This document shows positions 18,250 to 28,382 of a DNA stretch of 64,000 nucleotides, piece after piece (within the stretch, counting starts at the first letter, position 1; every line of letters begins with the position of its first letter). The DNA comes from Comamonadaceae bacterium (lineage in GTDB: Bacteria > Pseudomonadota > Gammaproteobacteria > Burkholderiales > Burkholderiaceae_C): positions 1 through 64,000 of the forward strand of contig JAIYCG010000037.1 of the NCBI GenBank assembly GCA_027488115.1, given 5' to 3'. A program made the position numbers and the translations under genes. Below the pieces are notes generated by a model that was given only the letters and a program-made list of their open reading frames with translations, had not been told where the DNA came from and made no database searches.

Positions 18250-20841
18250 TTAGGCTGCAACACCCTTTGCCACTTCAGAGTACTCTTCAATCTTGTCGAA
18301 GTTCATGTACTTGTAGATCTGACTTCCATCTTTGTTAATTTCAGTCATGCTGGATTGGTACTCTTCAGTAGTTGGAATGCGGCCCAGTTTGGAGCTGATG
18401 GCTGCAACCTCAGAGGATGCCAAATACACGTAGGTGTTTTTGCCCAAGCGGTTGGGGAAATTGCGTGTTGAAGTGGATACCACCGTAGCGCCCTCACGCA
18501 CTTGCGCTTGGTTACCCATGCACAATGAGCAACCCGGCATTTCGGTGCGCGCGCCAGCAGCGCCAAACACGCCGTAGTGGCCTTCTTTGGTCAATTCGGC
18601 AGCGTCCATTTTGGTGGGCGGTGCAATCCACAATTTGACCGGAATGTCTCGGCGACCTTCAAGCAACTTAGACGCTGCGCGGAAGTGGCCAATGTTGGTC
18701 ATGCAAGAACCAATGAAAACTTCGTCAATCTTGGTGCCTGCGACTTCTGACAACAACTTGGCGTCATCGGGATCGTTAGGACAGCACAAGACAGGCTCTT
18801 TCAATTGGTCCATGTCGATTTCAAGCACATGTGCATACTCGGCGTTGGCATCTGCTTCTAGTAAGTTGGGATTGGCCAACCAAGCTTCTACGGCCTTGAT
18901 ACGGCGCTCGAGCGCACGCTTGTCGCTGTAACCCTGTGCAATCATGTTTTTCATGAGCACAATGTTGGAGTTCAAGTACTCCTTCACGGGTTCTGGATTG
19001 AGCTTCACCGTACAACCTGCGGCTGAGCGCTCAGCAGAAGCATCAGACAACTCAAAAGCTTGCTCGACTTTCAAATCTGGCAAACCTTCGATTTCTAAAA
19101 TACGACCAGAGAACTCATTGATCTTGCCGGACTTGGCAACGGTCAACAAGCCCGCTTTGATGGCGTAGTAAGGAATGGCGTGAACCAAATCGCGCAATGT
19201 GATGCCAGGCTGCATCTGGCCTTTGAAACGAACCAAAATAGATTCAGGCATGTCCAAGGGCATCACACCTGTGGCCGCACCGAACGCCACCAAACCAGAC
19301 CCTGCAGGAAAAGAAATGCCAATGGGGAAACGCGTGTGTGAATCGCCGCCAGTGCCCACTGTATCGGGCAACAACAAACGATTTAACCAACTGTGAATAA
19401 TGCCATCGCCCGGCTTGAGAGAAACGCCGCCACGGTTGCTCATGAAGGCTGGCAACTCGTGGTGCATTTTCACGTCAACAGGCTTGGGGTATGCCGCTGT
19501 GTGGCAGAAGGACTGCATCACCATGTCGGCACTGAAGCCCAAACAAGCCAAGTCTTTCAACTCGTCGCGTGTCATGGTGCCTGTGGTGTCTTGTGAACCT
19601 ACAGTGGTCATCTTGGGTTCGCAATAAGTACCGGGGCGAACGCCCTGACCTTCTGGCAAGCCACATGCACGGCCCACCATTTTTTGAGCCACAGTGAAGC
19701 CAGCTTGGGTAGAGGCCGGTACTTTAGGCAAACGGAACAAGGTCGAAGTGGGCAAGCCCAAGAACTCACGGGCCTTGCCAGTCAAAGAACGTCCAATGAT
19801 CAAATTGATTCGGCCGCCAGCGCGAACTTCATCGAACAACATCTCGCTGCGAAGTTCAAACTCGGTCAGCAAAGCACCGTTTTTCATGATCTTGCCGTCA
19901 TAGGGCAAGACGTCGATCACATCGCCCATTTCCAATTTGGAAACATCGACCTCAATGGGAAGTGCACCAGAGTCTTCTTGCGTATTGAAGAAAATAGGCG
20001 CAATTTTGGCACCCAATGTGACACCACCAAAGCGCTTGTTTGGCACAAATGGTATGTCTTCACCAAAGCCCCAAATGATGCTGTTGGTGGCAGATTTGCG
20101 TGAAGAACCCGTACCGACCACATCGCCCACATAAGCCACCAAGTGACCCTTTTTCTTCATCTCTTCAATGAAGGCCATAGGGCCGCGCTTGCCGTCTTCT
20201 TCGGGCTTGAAGGCTGCATCAGGGCGGGTGTTTTTCAACATGGCCAAATAGTGCAAGGGAATATCGGGACGGCTCCAAGCATCGGGTGCAGGAGACAAGT
20301 CGTCGGTATTGGTTTCGCCAGGCACTTTGAAAACAGAAACGGTGATTTTTTTGGCCACTTCAGGACGCGAAGTGAACCACTCTGCATTGGCCCAACTCTG
20401 AATCACAGCCGTTGCATTGGCATTGCCCGCTTTTGATTTTTCTGCAACATCGTGGAAGAAGTCAAACATCAGCAAAGTTTTCTTCAAACCTTCCGCTGCC
20501 ACAGAAGACACTTCTGTGTGGTCGAGCAAATCAATCAAAGGCTTGACGTTGTAACCGCCAACCATGGTTCCCAACAGCTCTGTGGCTTTGGCTTTGGTGA
20601 GCAAGGCAACAGACACGTCGCCATGCGCAACTGCTGACAAGAACGAGGCCTTGACTTTGGCCGCATCGTCAACGCCTGGTGGCACACGGTGTGTGAGCAA
20701 GTCAAGCAGAAAGGCCTCTTCACCTTGCGGTGGATTTTTGATGAGCTCAATGAGCTCAGCAGTCTGTTTGGCATCCAAAGGCAGTGGGGGAATTCCCAGC
20801 GCAGCACGTTCGGCGGCATGTTCACGGTAAGCTTGCAACAT
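18250..20841 (-). CDS. acnB: Bifunctional aconitate hydratase 2 / 2-methylisocitrate dehydratase
   Basis: Interconverts citrate and isocitrate via a [4Fe-4S] cluster; the family also dehydrates 2-methylcitrate-pathway intermediates. The 863-aa protein has the AcnB order: an N-terminal HEAT-like domain (about 1-160), a swivel domain containing [16 protein letters not shown], and the catalytic core with cluster cysteines in [10 protein letters not shown]-adjacent sequence, [13 protein letters not shown] and [11 protein letters not shown]. An AGGAG site precedes the ATG. A small exported-protein gene lies immediately upstream. Confidence 0.97.
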   Translation of the reverse strand: MLQAYREHAAERAALGIPPLPLDAKQTAELIELIKNPPQGEEAFLLDLLTHRVPPGVDDAAKVKASFLSAVAHGDVSVALLTKAKATELLGTMVGGYNVKPLIDLLDHTEVSSVAAEGLKKTLLMFDFFHDVAEKSKAGNANATAVIQSWANAEWFTSRPEVAKKITVSVFKVPGETNTDDLSPAPDAWSRPDIPLHYLAMLKNTRPDAAFKPEEDGKRGPMAFIEEMKKKGHLVAYVGDVVGTGSSRKSATNSIIWGFGEDIPFVPNKRFGGVTLGAKIAPIFFNTQEDSGALPIEVDVSKLEMGDVIDVLPYDGKIMKNGALLTEFELRSEMLFDEVRAGGRINLIIGRSLTGKAREFLGLPTSTLFRLPKVPASTQAGFTVAQKMVGRACGLPEGQGVRPGTYCEPKMTTVGSQDTTGTMTRDELKDLACLGFSADMVMQSFCHTAAYPKPVDVKMHHELPAFMSNRGGVSLKPGDGIIHSWLNRLLLPDTVGTGGDSHTRFPIGISFPAGSGLVAFGAATGVMPLDMPESILVRFKGQMQPGITLRDLVHAIPYYAIKAGLLTVAKSGKINEFSGRILEIEGLPDLKVEQAFELSDASAERSAAGCTVKLNPEPVKEYLNSNIVLMKNMIAQGYSDKRALERRIKAVEAWLANPNLLEADANAEYAHVLEIDMDQLKEPVLCCPNDPDDAKLLSEVAGTKIDEVFIGSCMTNIGHFRAASKLLEGRRDIPVKLWIAPPTKMDAAELTKEGHYGVFGAAGARTEMPGCSLCMGNQAQVREGATVVSTSTRNFPNRLGKNTYVYLASSEVAAISSKLGRIPTTEEYQSSMTEINKDGSQIYKYMNFDKIEEYSEVAKGVAA

Positions 20842-20907
20842 AGTTTTCTCCTGTCTAACGAAATAAATTAATCACTCAAATTCTCTAGCAACTCTTGTCA
20901 GCGATTC

Positions 20908-21453
20908 TCAACGTTTATCGGCTGTGGAAGAGTGACTCACATCAATCAAGGCTGCTGGTGGATTCATCTTCATGTCATTGGCAATGGCCACCTGATCAGG
21001 GTGGGCGCATTCATCGGCCAATCGACGGCCATTTTTTTGATCCATGAGCATGGATTTGTTGGCCAACTGTAACCAAACAGCGCCCGCTTTTTCATCTTCC
21101 AATCGAATGGCTCCTGTGCTGGTGCTCACAGGACGCATGCGGTATTTAAAACCCTTGCCTTGCAGATTGAAATATCCCGGCGAGTTCGCGTCGGCTTGCA
21201 ACCGAATAGAAGCCCCCAATTCACAGGGCAGTTGACCGACATGAACTCGCTCAGCAATTTGCAACTCTGGCCCTTGTAGAGGCATTTCTGAATTTGTTTT
21301 GATGGGCATTTTTTTGCTTGCATCTTTTTGGGTTGATGCGCTTCTTGATGCACCAGAAGGCGATGAGTTTGTGTATTGAGCTTGAACCCATGGCGCAAAG
21401 AACGCGCAGCAACCCCAGGCTAAAAACACATGCAAAATTTTCAAGCTGCGCAT
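20908..21453 (-). CDS. Hypothetical exported protein
   Basis: No family recognised. The 181-aa product has a signal peptide: basic MRSLKI, a hydrophobic stretch LHVFLAWGCCAFFAPW, and a likely AQA-type cleavage near residue 26. The mature part starts with a Ser/Thr/Lys-rich linker, then a compact domain (about 60-165) with two cysteines (near 79 and 151) that could form a disulfide. It overlaps the end of the CitE-like gene by 13 bases and precedes acnB, suggesting co-transcription. Periplasmic location is inferred. Confidence 0.7.
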   Translation of the reverse strand: MRSLKILHVFLAWGCCAFFAPWVQAQYTNSSPSGASRSASTQKDASKKMPIKTNSEMPLQGPELQIAERVHVGQLPCELGASIRLQADANSPGYFNLQGKGFKYRMRPVSTSTGAIRLEDEKAGAVWLQLANKSMLMDQKNGRRLADECAHPDQVAIANDMKMNPPAALIDVSHSSTADKR

Positions 21454-22436
21454 GACAGGTCCCGAAAATAGGGAAGCACAGACTCAGGCAATGGTCGACC
21501 CGTTTGATGGGCTCTTTCCAAAACTTGCCAAAAAAATCGATAGCTCGCTCGGTCGTGCAATTGACCAGCATGACTGACGGGCGCCCATTCGGCACGTTGG
21601 GCAGCTTCAATCAACACTGCTGCATTGTCAATTTCATGCGCAGTGGGCGCCATTGCCTCCAAAACAGGTCGAATTTGACTGGGATGAATACTCCACATGC
21701 GCGTGTAGCCTAGCTCGCGTGAGGCTTTGGTGGCCGCCAATTGAATGGCTTGCAAATCACTGAACTCCGTGACAACACAATGAGAGGGCACTTTGCCATG
21801 TGCGTGGCACGCACTTGCAATTGCAAGTTTAGCTCGCAAAACCAAAGGGTGCATGAACTGACCTTCAACGCCCATGCCACTGGATGGAATGGCGCCGCCA
21901 TGGGCAGACACAAAATCCATCAGACCAAAACTCAAAGATTGAACCCGAGGGTGAGCCGCAATTTCAAATGCACGATGCACGGCAGCAGGTGATTCAATCA
22001 AAACGTGCAAGGGCAAACTCAGTGCACCCGCCTGATCCAAGGCTTGGGCAGCAGTTTCGACATCAGCAAGGGACTCAATCTTTGGCACCATCACATGCCT
22101 CAATTTGGCATGCGAAGAGCCCACAATGAGATTCACATCGCTTAAAAATGAAGGGTGATCGACAGGGTGTACACGTACCGCGACCCTGGCCTCTGGCGCT
22201 GCATTGATTGCAATTTCTTTGACCAAATGGGCATGCTCGATTTCGCCTCCTATTGGGGCACCATCTTCACAATCCAAAGTCACATCGAAGACGCAAGCAC
22301 CAAACTCTTGCGTCATCTCCGCTTGCAGTTGCAAGCTTTTGCGCATCCGCACTTCGACACCACTGTAGTGGTCACAAACAGGCAAGACCATGCCTGCAGC
22401 TTGTGAGCCCAACAGAATGTCGCGCGGATGTTTCAC
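21441..22436 (-). CDS. CitE-like HpcH/HpaI-family lyase
   Basis: Aldolase/lyase of the citrate lyase beta-chain fold acting on CoA thioesters or related acids; exact substrate unknown. The 331-aa protein contains FDVTLDCEDGAPIGGE (Mg-binding acidic motif), VAVRVHPVDHPSF, HVLIESPAAVHRAFEIA and LSFGLMDFVSAHGG. No citD or citF subunit is present, so it is not citrate lyase itself. I place the start at the GTG at 22436, 14 bases after the mdh stop; an open frame continues to 22514 inside mdh. Confidence 0.83.
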   Translation of the reverse strand: MKHPRDILLGSQAAGMVLPVCDHYSGVEVRMRKSLQLQAEMTQEFGACVFDVTLDCEDGAPIGGEIEHAHLVKEIAINAAPEARVAVRVHPVDHPSFLSDVNLIVGSSHAKLRHVMVPKIESLADVETAAQALDQAGALSLPLHVLIESPAAVHRAFEIAAHPRVQSLSFGLMDFVSAHGGAIPSSGMGVEGQFMHPLVLRAKLAIASACHAHGKVPSHCVVTEFSDLQAIQLAATKASRELGYTRMWSIHPSQIRPVLEAMAPTAHEIDNAAVLIEAAQRAEWAPVSHAGQLHDRASYRFFWQVLERAHQTGRPLPESVLPYFRDLSCAA

Positions 22437-22450
22437 AAAAGTGTCTCGAA

Positions 22451-23437
22451 TTAGATCAAGTGAGCCACACCGGCTTGCTCGTCTGTCAACTCTTTCAAAG
22501 TCTTGTCGATGCAAGCTTGGCTGAAGGCGTCAATGTCCAAGCCTTCCACCACTTTGTATTCACCGTTCTCGCATGTAACGGGAAAACCGAACATGACGTC
22601 TTTGGGAATACCGTACCAGCCTTGTGAAGGAATGCCCATGGTGACCCACTGGCCATTGGTGCCCAAAGCCCAATCACGCATGTGATCGATAGCGGCGTTG
22701 GCAGCAGAGGCAGCAGAAGACAAACCACGTGCTTCAATGATGGCGGCACCGCGCTTGCCCACAGTTGGCAAGAACACGTTGGCATTCCATTCTTGATCGT
22801 TGATCATGGTCTTGACGGATTCGCCGTTGATGGTGGCGAAACGGTAGTCGGCATACATGGTGGGAGAGTGATTGCCCCAAACGCACAACTTTTGAATGTC
22901 GGCCACGGCTTTGCCAGTTTTGGCAGCAATTTGTGACGCAGCGCGGTTGTGGTCCAAACGCAGCATGGCCGTGAAGTTGCCGGGCTTGAGATCGGGGGCG
23001 CTCTTCATGGCGATGTAGGCATTGGTGTTAGCGGGGTTACCAACCACCAAGACCTTGACGTTGCGTGAAGCTACAGCGTTCAAGGCTTTGCCTTGAGCAG
23101 TAAAGATAGCACCGTTGATGGCCAGCAACTCAGCGCGCTCCATGCCAGGGCCGCGAGGACGTGAGCCCACCAGCAGCGCGTAGTCGGTGTCTTTGAATGC
23201 AGTCATAGGATCGGAATGCGCCTCCATGCCAGCGAGCAATGGGAAGGCGCAATCGTCCAACTCCATCATCACGCCCTTCAAGGCTTTTTGGGCTTTTTCG
23301 TCAGGGATTTCAAGCAATTGCAAGATCACGGGTTGATCTTTGCCCAACATTTCGCCAGAAGCGATGCGGAACAACAATGCGTATCCAATTTGACCTGCGG
23401 CTCCTGTGATGGCGACGCGAACGGGCTTTTTGCTCAT
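22451..23437 (-). CDS. mdh: Malate dehydrogenase (NAD)
   Basis: Oxidises malate to oxaloacetate in the TCA cycle. From the ATG at 23437 the protein is 328 aa. It has the Rossmann motif [16 protein letters not shown], the mobile loop arginines in [28 protein letters not shown] and the catalytic histidine in [14 protein letters not shown]. This is the larger, cytosolic-type subgroup common in Burkholderiales. It is divergent from the GntR-family regulator, with the CitE-like gene just downstream. Confidence 0.97.
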   Translation of the reverse strand: MSKKPVRVAITGAAGQIGYALLFRIASGEMLGKDQPVILQLLEIPDEKAQKALKGVMMELDDCAFPLLAGMEAHSDPMTAFKDTDYALLVGSRPRGPGMERAELLAINGAIFTAQGKALNAVASRNVKVLVVGNPANTNAYIAMKSAPDLKPGNFTAMLRLDHNRAASQIAAKTGKAVADIQKLCVWGNHSPTMYADYRFATINGESVKTMINDQEWNANVFLPTVGKRGAAIIEARGLSSAASAANAAIDHMRDWALGTNGQWVTMGIPSQGWYGIPKDVMFGFPVTCENGEYKVVEGLDIDAFSQACIDKTLKELTDEQAGVAHLI

Positions 23438-23595
23438 GGTGTGAACTCCAGATGGTGATAAGAAACGGACTTCGCCGACCACATCCCGACATTCACTGCC
23501 GACCGGGTCATCTGGGTATCCAGATGGGTACGCAAAAATTGCGTACGGGCAAACAGCTTTCGAGTGTACTCGCGAAAATCCATCAAAGTCAATTT

Positions 23596-23617
23596 GTCTT
23601 ATGTCTTATATAAGATA
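23596..23617. promoter_or_regulatory. Operator-like palindrome upstream of the GntR-family gene
   Basis: TCTTATATAAGA at 23604-23615 is a perfect palindrome, preceded directly by an extra half-site GTCTTAT at 23596-23602. It lies about 48 bases before the regulator's ATG and about 165 bases before mdh, where an autoregulatory site would be expected. A matching site is at 14665. Inference; no binding data. Confidence 0.55.
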
Positions 23618-23662
23618 TCATTGCTCCACTTTTTGAGCCAGCCCTTTCTGAGGGCAAATGAC

Positions 23663-24445
23663 ATGACATCTCAAATTTTTTCTGTTGAATCGAGCGAGTC
23701 GACCGATCCTTCATCGTCTGCGCCAGCGTTCAGTCCGCTGTATCAGCAAATCAAGGGACTGATCCTTCAAGGCCTTCAATCCGGCGAATGGAAGCCGGGG
23801 GAAGGTATTCCCAGCGAGATGGATTTGGCCGCACGATACCGAGTCAGCCAAGGCACAGTTCGAAAGGCCATTGATGAACTTGCCAACAACAACCTGCTTG
23901 TTAGACGGCAAGGCAAAGGCACTTTTGTAGCCACCCATGCCGAGCAACAGGTGCAATATCGTTTTTTAAAGCTCATGCCAGACTTGGGCAACCCAAAAAG
24001 CGAAGGTCCTGCTCAAAGAAAAATCATTGACTGCAGGCGAATGAGGGCCAATGCAGAGATCGGCCGTGCCTTGTCGCTGCGAACTGGCGATGCAGTGCTC
24101 CAAGTGCGCCGCGTTCTCTCTTTTGCGGGGGCTCCAACCATCCTTGAAGACCTTTGGTTGCCAGGTACGCCCTTCAAAGGACTTACAGCAGAACGTCTGA
24201 GTGGTTACGATGGCCCCATGTATGCCCTTTTTGAAACAGAATTCGGGGTGCGGATGGTTCGGGCTGAAGAAAAAATCAAAGCCGTGGTGCCTGATTCTGC
24301 TCAATGCAAATTGCTTGAGATTAAATCTCACACCCCATTGTTAAGTGTAGAACGAACAGCCTACACCTACAAGGACATCCCTATGGAACTGAGAAGAGGC
24401 TTTTATGTCACAGACCGCCACTACTATCACAACATTTTGAATTGA
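23663..24445 (+). CDS. GntR-family transcriptional regulator (HutC/UTRA type)
   Basis: DNA-binding regulator, probably of TCA-cycle genes because it lies between mdh and sdhCDAB. With the ATG at 23663 the protein is 260 aa. The N-terminal winged helix (about 20-90) contains PLYQQIKGLILQGLQSGEW, PGEGIPSEMDLAARY and VSQGTVRKAIDEL. The C-terminal UTRA effector domain (about 110-255) contains VLQVRRVL and LPGTPFKGL. The effector is unknown; UTRA domains bind small metabolites. An open frame continues 33 codons upstream across the palindrome, which argues for the shorter start. Confidence 0.9.
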   Translation: MTSQIFSVESSESTDPSSSAPAFSPLYQQIKGLILQGLQSGEWKPGEGIPSEMDLAARYRVSQGTVRKAIDELANNNLLVRRQGKGTFVATHAEQQVQYRFLKLMPDLGNPKSEGPAQRKIIDCRRMRANAEIGRALSLRTGDAVLQVRRVLSFAGAPTILEDLWLPGTPFKGLTAERLSGYDGPMYALFETEFGVRMVRAEEKIKAVVPDSAQCKLLEIKSHTPLLSVERTAYTYKDIPMELRRGFYVTDRHYYHNILN

Positions 24446-24588
24446 CGCTTTGGCGACATTCAGAAATTTTTTCCAGATTTGTTTATTCATTTGTACTTGA
24501 AATTCTCATGTCAGTTTGTTGCGTTGCAATAGAATTCGCGCACACTGCAGTCAAAAATGACTTTGATTTACCTAATAGGATTTAAAAA

Positions 24589-25020
24589 ATGACCGAATCC
24601 GCCCGTAAAAGGCCTGAATTTCGCAATATCAACGCTCTGAGCGATTTGCCCAATTACCGCCTTCCAGCAGCAGGTTGGGTTTCCATCTTGCACCGCATCA
24701 GCGGCGCGTTGATGTTCTTGTTGATGCCTTTCATCATTTGGATGTTTGATACGTCCATTACCTCTGAAATCTCATTTGCCACCTTTGCATCAGCCTTCAA
24801 TGCTGGCATTGGCTTCATTCCCGGTTGGTTCATGAAATTGGTGGCGTTGGCCATTATTTGGGCTTATTTGCACCACTTCATTGCAGGCATTCGCCACCTC
24901 TACATGGACACATTCCATGCAGTGACCAAAGAATTTGGCAAATCATCCGCTGTGGCCACCTTGGTTTTGAGCTTGGGGCTCACCGTCATTCTGGCTGCCA
25001 AATTGTTTGGCCTTTACTAA
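24589..25020 (+). CDS. sdhC: Succinate dehydrogenase cytochrome b556 subunit
   Basis: Membrane anchor of complex II that binds heme b and quinone. The 143-aa protein has three hydrophobic helices (about 38-58, 78-98, 118-140). The quinone-site motif SILHRISGALMF is in the N-terminal part, and the heme-ligand region HHFIAGIRHLYMD lies in helix II. An AGGA ribosome-binding site precedes the ATG. First gene of sdhCDAB-sdhE, about 140 bases after the regulator. Confidence 0.95.
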   Translation: MTESARKRPEFRNINALSDLPNYRLPAAGWVSILHRISGALMFLLMPFIIWMFDTSITSEISFATFASAFNAGIGFIPGWFMKLVALAIIWAYLHHFIAGIRHLYMDTFHAVTKEFGKSSAVATLVLSLGLTVILAAKLFGLY

Positions 25021-25035
25021 TTAGGAACAGATCAA

Positions 25036-25401
25036 ATGTCAGTTAACTACGGTTCCAAACGCGTCACAACAGGCGCTCACTACGGTCTTCGCGACTGGTT
25101 GGCACAACGCATCACAGCCGCGCTCATGGCTTCCTTCACCTTGTTGGTGTTGGTTCAATTTATTTTGACCAGCGGCCCAGTGGGCTACGAGCAATGGGCA
25201 GGTATTTTTGCTTCTCAATGGATGAAGTTTTTAACCTTCGTGACCATTCTCTCTTTGCTTTACCACGCTTGGATTGGCATTCGTGACATTTGGATGGACT
25301 ACATCAAACCCCTTGGTTTGCGTTTGTTCTTGCATGTCGCCTCCCTGATTTGGCTCATCGGCTGCGCCGGTTGGGCTGTGCAGGCTTTGTGGCGCCTTTG
25401 A
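25036..25401 (+). CDS. sdhD: Succinate dehydrogenase membrane anchor subunit
   Basis: Second membrane anchor of complex II, completing the heme and ubiquinone sites with SdhC. The 121-aa protein has three hydrophobic segments and the family block YHAWIGIRDIWMDYIKP, which carries a histidine heme ligand and the quinone-site aspartate. It lies 15 bases after sdhC, with an AGGA site before its ATG. Confidence 0.94.
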   Translation: MSVNYGSKRVTTGAHYGLRDWLAQRITAALMASFTLLVLVQFILTSGPVGYEQWAGIFASQWMKFLTFVTILSLLYHAWIGIRDIWMDYIKPLGLRLFLHVASLIWLIGCAGWAVQALWRL

Positions 25402-25470
25402 TGTTGTTCAAGACCGATTGAACACACACAGGCACTGAACCACCTACCCTACAACCAGATTTCACACACC

Positions 25471-27276
25471 ATGACTTACACCAAAGACAAGATCGCTACA
25501 CGCAAATTTGACGTTGTGATCGTCGGTGCCGGCGGCTCCGGTATGCGCGCCGCATTGCAACTCTCGCGCGCTGGCTTGAACGTTGCTGTTCTTTCCAAAG
25601 TATTCCCCACCCGCTCACACACCGTGGCGGCTCAAGGTGGTATCGGCGCCTCTTTGGGCAACATGTCCGATGACAACTGGCATTACCATTTCTACGACAC
25701 CATCAAGGGCTCTGACTGGCTGGGCGATCAAGACGCCATTGAATTCATGTGCCGTGAAGCGCCCAAAGTCGTTTATGACTTGGAGCACATGGGCATGCCT
25801 TTCGACCGCAACCCCGATGGCACCATTTACCAGCGCCCCTTTGGCGGTCATACCGCCAACTATGGCGAGAAGCCCGTTCAACGCGCTTGTGCTGCTGCCG
25901 ACCGAACCGGTCATGCCATGTTGCACACCTTGTACCAACAAAACGTCAAAGCCAAAACCAGCTTTTTCGTAGAGTGGATGGCCCTCGACCTGATTCGTGA
26001 TTCAGAAGGCGACGTCGTGGGTGTGACAGCCCTCGAAATGGAAACAGGTGACCTGCATGTCTTGCATGCCAAAACGGTGCTGTTGGCAACTGGCGGCGCA
26101 GGCCGTATTTTTGCGGCATCCACCAATGCCTTCATTAATACAGGCGATGGTCTGGGCATGGCTGCACGTGCTGGCATTCCTCTTGAAGACATGGAATTCT
26201 GGCAGTTCCACCCCACTGGCGTTGCAGGAGCTGGCGTGTTGCTCACCGAGGGTTGCCGCGGTGAAGGCGCTATTTTGCTCAACAGCAATGGCGAGCGCTT
26301 CATGGAGCGCTACGCGCCCACTTTGAAAGATTTGGCACCGCGCGATTTTGTGTCTCGCGCCATGGACCAAGAGATCAAAGAAGGCAGAGGCTGTGGACCT
26401 AACAAAGACTATGTCATGTTGAAGCTGGACCACTTGGGATCAGAAACCATCCACAAACGTTTGCCTTCCGTTTATGAAATTGGCGTCAACTTCGCCAACG
26501 TCGATATCACCAAAGAGCCCATCCCCGTGGTTCCTACCATCCACTACCAAATGGGCGGTATTCCCACCAACGTTCACGGCCAAGTGGTGGTCCAATCTGC
26601 CACCAGCCACAACGCTGTGGTCAATGGCTTGTACGCTGTGGGCGAGTGCTCTTGCGTCAGTGTTCACGGCGCCAACCGCCTGGGCACCAACTCCTTACTC
26701 GACTTGCTGGTGTTCGGACGTGCTGCAGGCAATCACATTGTTGATTTCGCCAGCAAAACCAAAGCCCACAAAGATTTGCCCAAAGATGCAACTGATCTTA
26801 CCTTGGCACGCTTGAACCGACTAGAAGGTCGCAAGGGTGAGTACTCGCAAGATGTAGCCAACGACATGCGCGCCACCATGCAAATTCACGCCGCCGTGTT
26901 CCGCACACAAGCGGCCATGGACGAAGGTGTTGTGAAAATTGCTGAAATTCGCGAACGCGTGAATGCCATTGCTTTGACCGACACCTCTAAAGTGTTCAAC
27001 ACAGCTCGCATTGAAGCCTTGGAAGTTGAAAACTTGATCGAATGTGCACAGGCCACCATGGTGTCTGCAGCCGCCCGCAAAGAGTGCCGCGGCGCCCACA
27101 CTGTGAGTGACTATGAGCGTCCTGCAGATGACCCCATTGCGCCGTTGGGCCGCGACGATGCCAACTGGATGAAACACACCCTTTGGCACAGCGACACCAA
27201 CAGCTTGACTTACAAGCCCGTTAACTTAAAGCCTTTGACCGTGGACTCCGTGCCACCCAAGGTTCGGACGTTCTAA
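25471..27276 (+). CDS. sdhA: Succinate dehydrogenase flavoprotein subunit
   Basis: Catalytic subunit oxidising succinate to fumarate with covalent FAD. The 601-aa protein has the FAD motif [15 protein letters not shown], the flavinylated histidine in SHTVAAQGG (His50), [11 protein letters not shown], the catalytic-site arginine region, and [17 protein letters not shown] near residue 410. Length is typical. SdhE, encoded two genes later, should insert the flavin. Confidence 0.98.
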   Translation: MTYTKDKIATRKFDVVIVGAGGSGMRAALQLSRAGLNVAVLSKVFPTRSHTVAAQGGIGASLGNMSDDNWHYHFYDTIKGSDWLGDQDAIEFMCREAPKVVYDLEHMGMPFDRNPDGTIYQRPFGGHTANYGEKPVQRACAAADRTGHAMLHTLYQQNVKAKTSFFVEWMALDLIRDSEGDVVGVTALEMETGDLHVLHAKTVLLATGGAGRIFAASTNAFINTGDGLGMAARAGIPLEDMEFWQFHPTGVAGAGVLLTEGCRGEGAILLNSNGERFMERYAPTLKDLAPRDFVSRAMDQEIKEGRGCGPNKDYVMLKLDHLGSETIHKRLPSVYEIGVNFANVDITKEPIPVVPTIHYQMGGIPTNVHGQVVVQSATSHNAVVNGLYAVGECSCVSVHGANRLGTNSLLDLLVFGRAAGNHIVDFASKTKAHKDLPKDATDLTLARLNRLEGRKGEYSQDVANDMRATMQIHAAVFRTQAAMDEGVVKIAEIRERVNAIALTDTSKVFNTARIEALEVENLIECAQATMVSAAARKECRGAHTVSDYERPADDPIAPLGRDDANWMKHTLWHSDTNSLTYKPVNLKPLTVDSVPPKVRTF

Positions 27277-27294
27277 ATTCCTGAAGGTAGAAAC

Positions 27295-27999
27295 ATGACC
27301 AAACGTACTTTTGAAATCTATCGCTACGATCCAGACAAGGATGCCAAGCCCTACATGCAAAGCATTGAAGTGGAGTTGGACGGCCATGAGCGCATGCTGT
27401 TAGACGCCCTCATGAAGCTCAAAAAAGTAGACCCCACTTTGTCCTTCCGCCGCTCGTGCCGCGAAGGTGTTTGCGGCTCTGATGCCATGAACATCAACGG
27501 CAAAAATGGTTTGGCTTGCCTGACCAACATGTTGACCTTGCCTGGCAAGATTGTTTTGAAACCGCTGCCAGGTCTGCCAGTGGTGCGCGACTTGATCGTC
27601 GACATGACGCAGTTCTTCAAACAATACAACTCGATCAAGCCCTACTTGATCAACGACAGCATTCCCCCCGAAAAAGAGCGTCTGCAAAGCCCTGAAGAGC
27701 GCGAAGAACTCAATGGATTGTACGAGTGCATTTTGTGCGCCAGCTGCTCAACCAGCTGCCCCAGTTTCTGGTGGAACCCTGACAAGTTTGTCGGCCCTGC
27801 CGGCTTGCTCCAAGCCTATCGCTTCATCGCAGACAGCCGCGATCAAGGCACCGCAGAGCGTCTAGACAATTTGGAAGACCCCTATCGCTTGTTCCGCTGC
27901 CACACCATCATGAACTGTGTTGACGTGTGTCCGAAGAATCTCAACCCGACCAAAGCGATTGGCAAGATCAAAGAGATGATGGTGCGCCGCGCCGTCTAA
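27295..27999 (+). CDS. sdhB: Succinate dehydrogenase iron-sulfur subunit
   Basis: Carries electrons from FAD to quinone through three Fe-S clusters. The 234-aa protein has the [2Fe-2S] cysteines in [14 protein letters not shown] and NGLACLT, the [4Fe-4S] motif [12 protein letters not shown], and the [3Fe-4S]/[4Fe-4S] cysteines in [13 protein letters not shown]. It begins [14 protein letters not shown] after a GAAGG site, 18 bases behind sdhA. Confidence 0.98.
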   Translation: MTKRTFEIYRYDPDKDAKPYMQSIEVELDGHERMLLDALMKLKKVDPTLSFRRSCREGVCGSDAMNINGKNGLACLTNMLTLPGKIVLKPLPGLPVVRDLIVDMTQFFKQYNSIKPYLINDSIPPEKERLQSPEEREELNGLYECILCASCSTSCPSFWWNPDKFVGPAGLLQAYRFIADSRDQGTAERLDNLEDPYRLFRCHTIMNCVDVCPKNLNPTKAIGKIKEMMVRRAV

Positions 28000-28027
28000 A
28001 CCCATATCACGCAAAGAGACCTGCAAG

Positions 28028-28318
28028 ATGGGAGATGAACTGCTCGAAGGATTAGATCGCCACACGCCCTTGGGTGAGCGCGCTCTGAGCAAACTGCGTT
28101 GGCGGTGCCGCCGTGGTTTGCTTGAAAATGATCTCTTCATAGAGCGGTTTTTTAACCGCTATGCCCCAGTGATGACGGTGGGCCAAGCCAGAGGCATGTA
28201 TGTTTTGATGGACTTGTCTGACAACGACTTGATGGATTTGTTCATGAAGCGCAAAACGCTTGGCGCAGACATTGAATCTGAAGAAGTCAGTGAAGTACTG
28301 ACCCTTCTCATGGCATGA
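28028..28318 (+). CDS. sdhE: FAD assembly factor SdhE
   Basis: Small protein that promotes covalent attachment of FAD to SdhA. The 96-aa product contains the family signature KLRWRCRRGLLENDLFIERF, in which an RGxxE-type motif (RGLLEND here) is essential in characterised members. It is encoded directly after sdhB, as in most betaproteobacteria. Confidence 0.93.
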   Translation: MGDELLEGLDRHTPLGERALSKLRWRCRRGLLENDLFIERFFNRYAPVMTVGQARGMYVLMDLSDNDLMDLFMKRKTLGADIESEEVSEVLTLLMA

Positions 28319-28382
28319 TTTAGCCTAACAAAAGACGGCTTAATTAAATTTGAATTGACTGGTTAACAGAGGAAATTGAATC

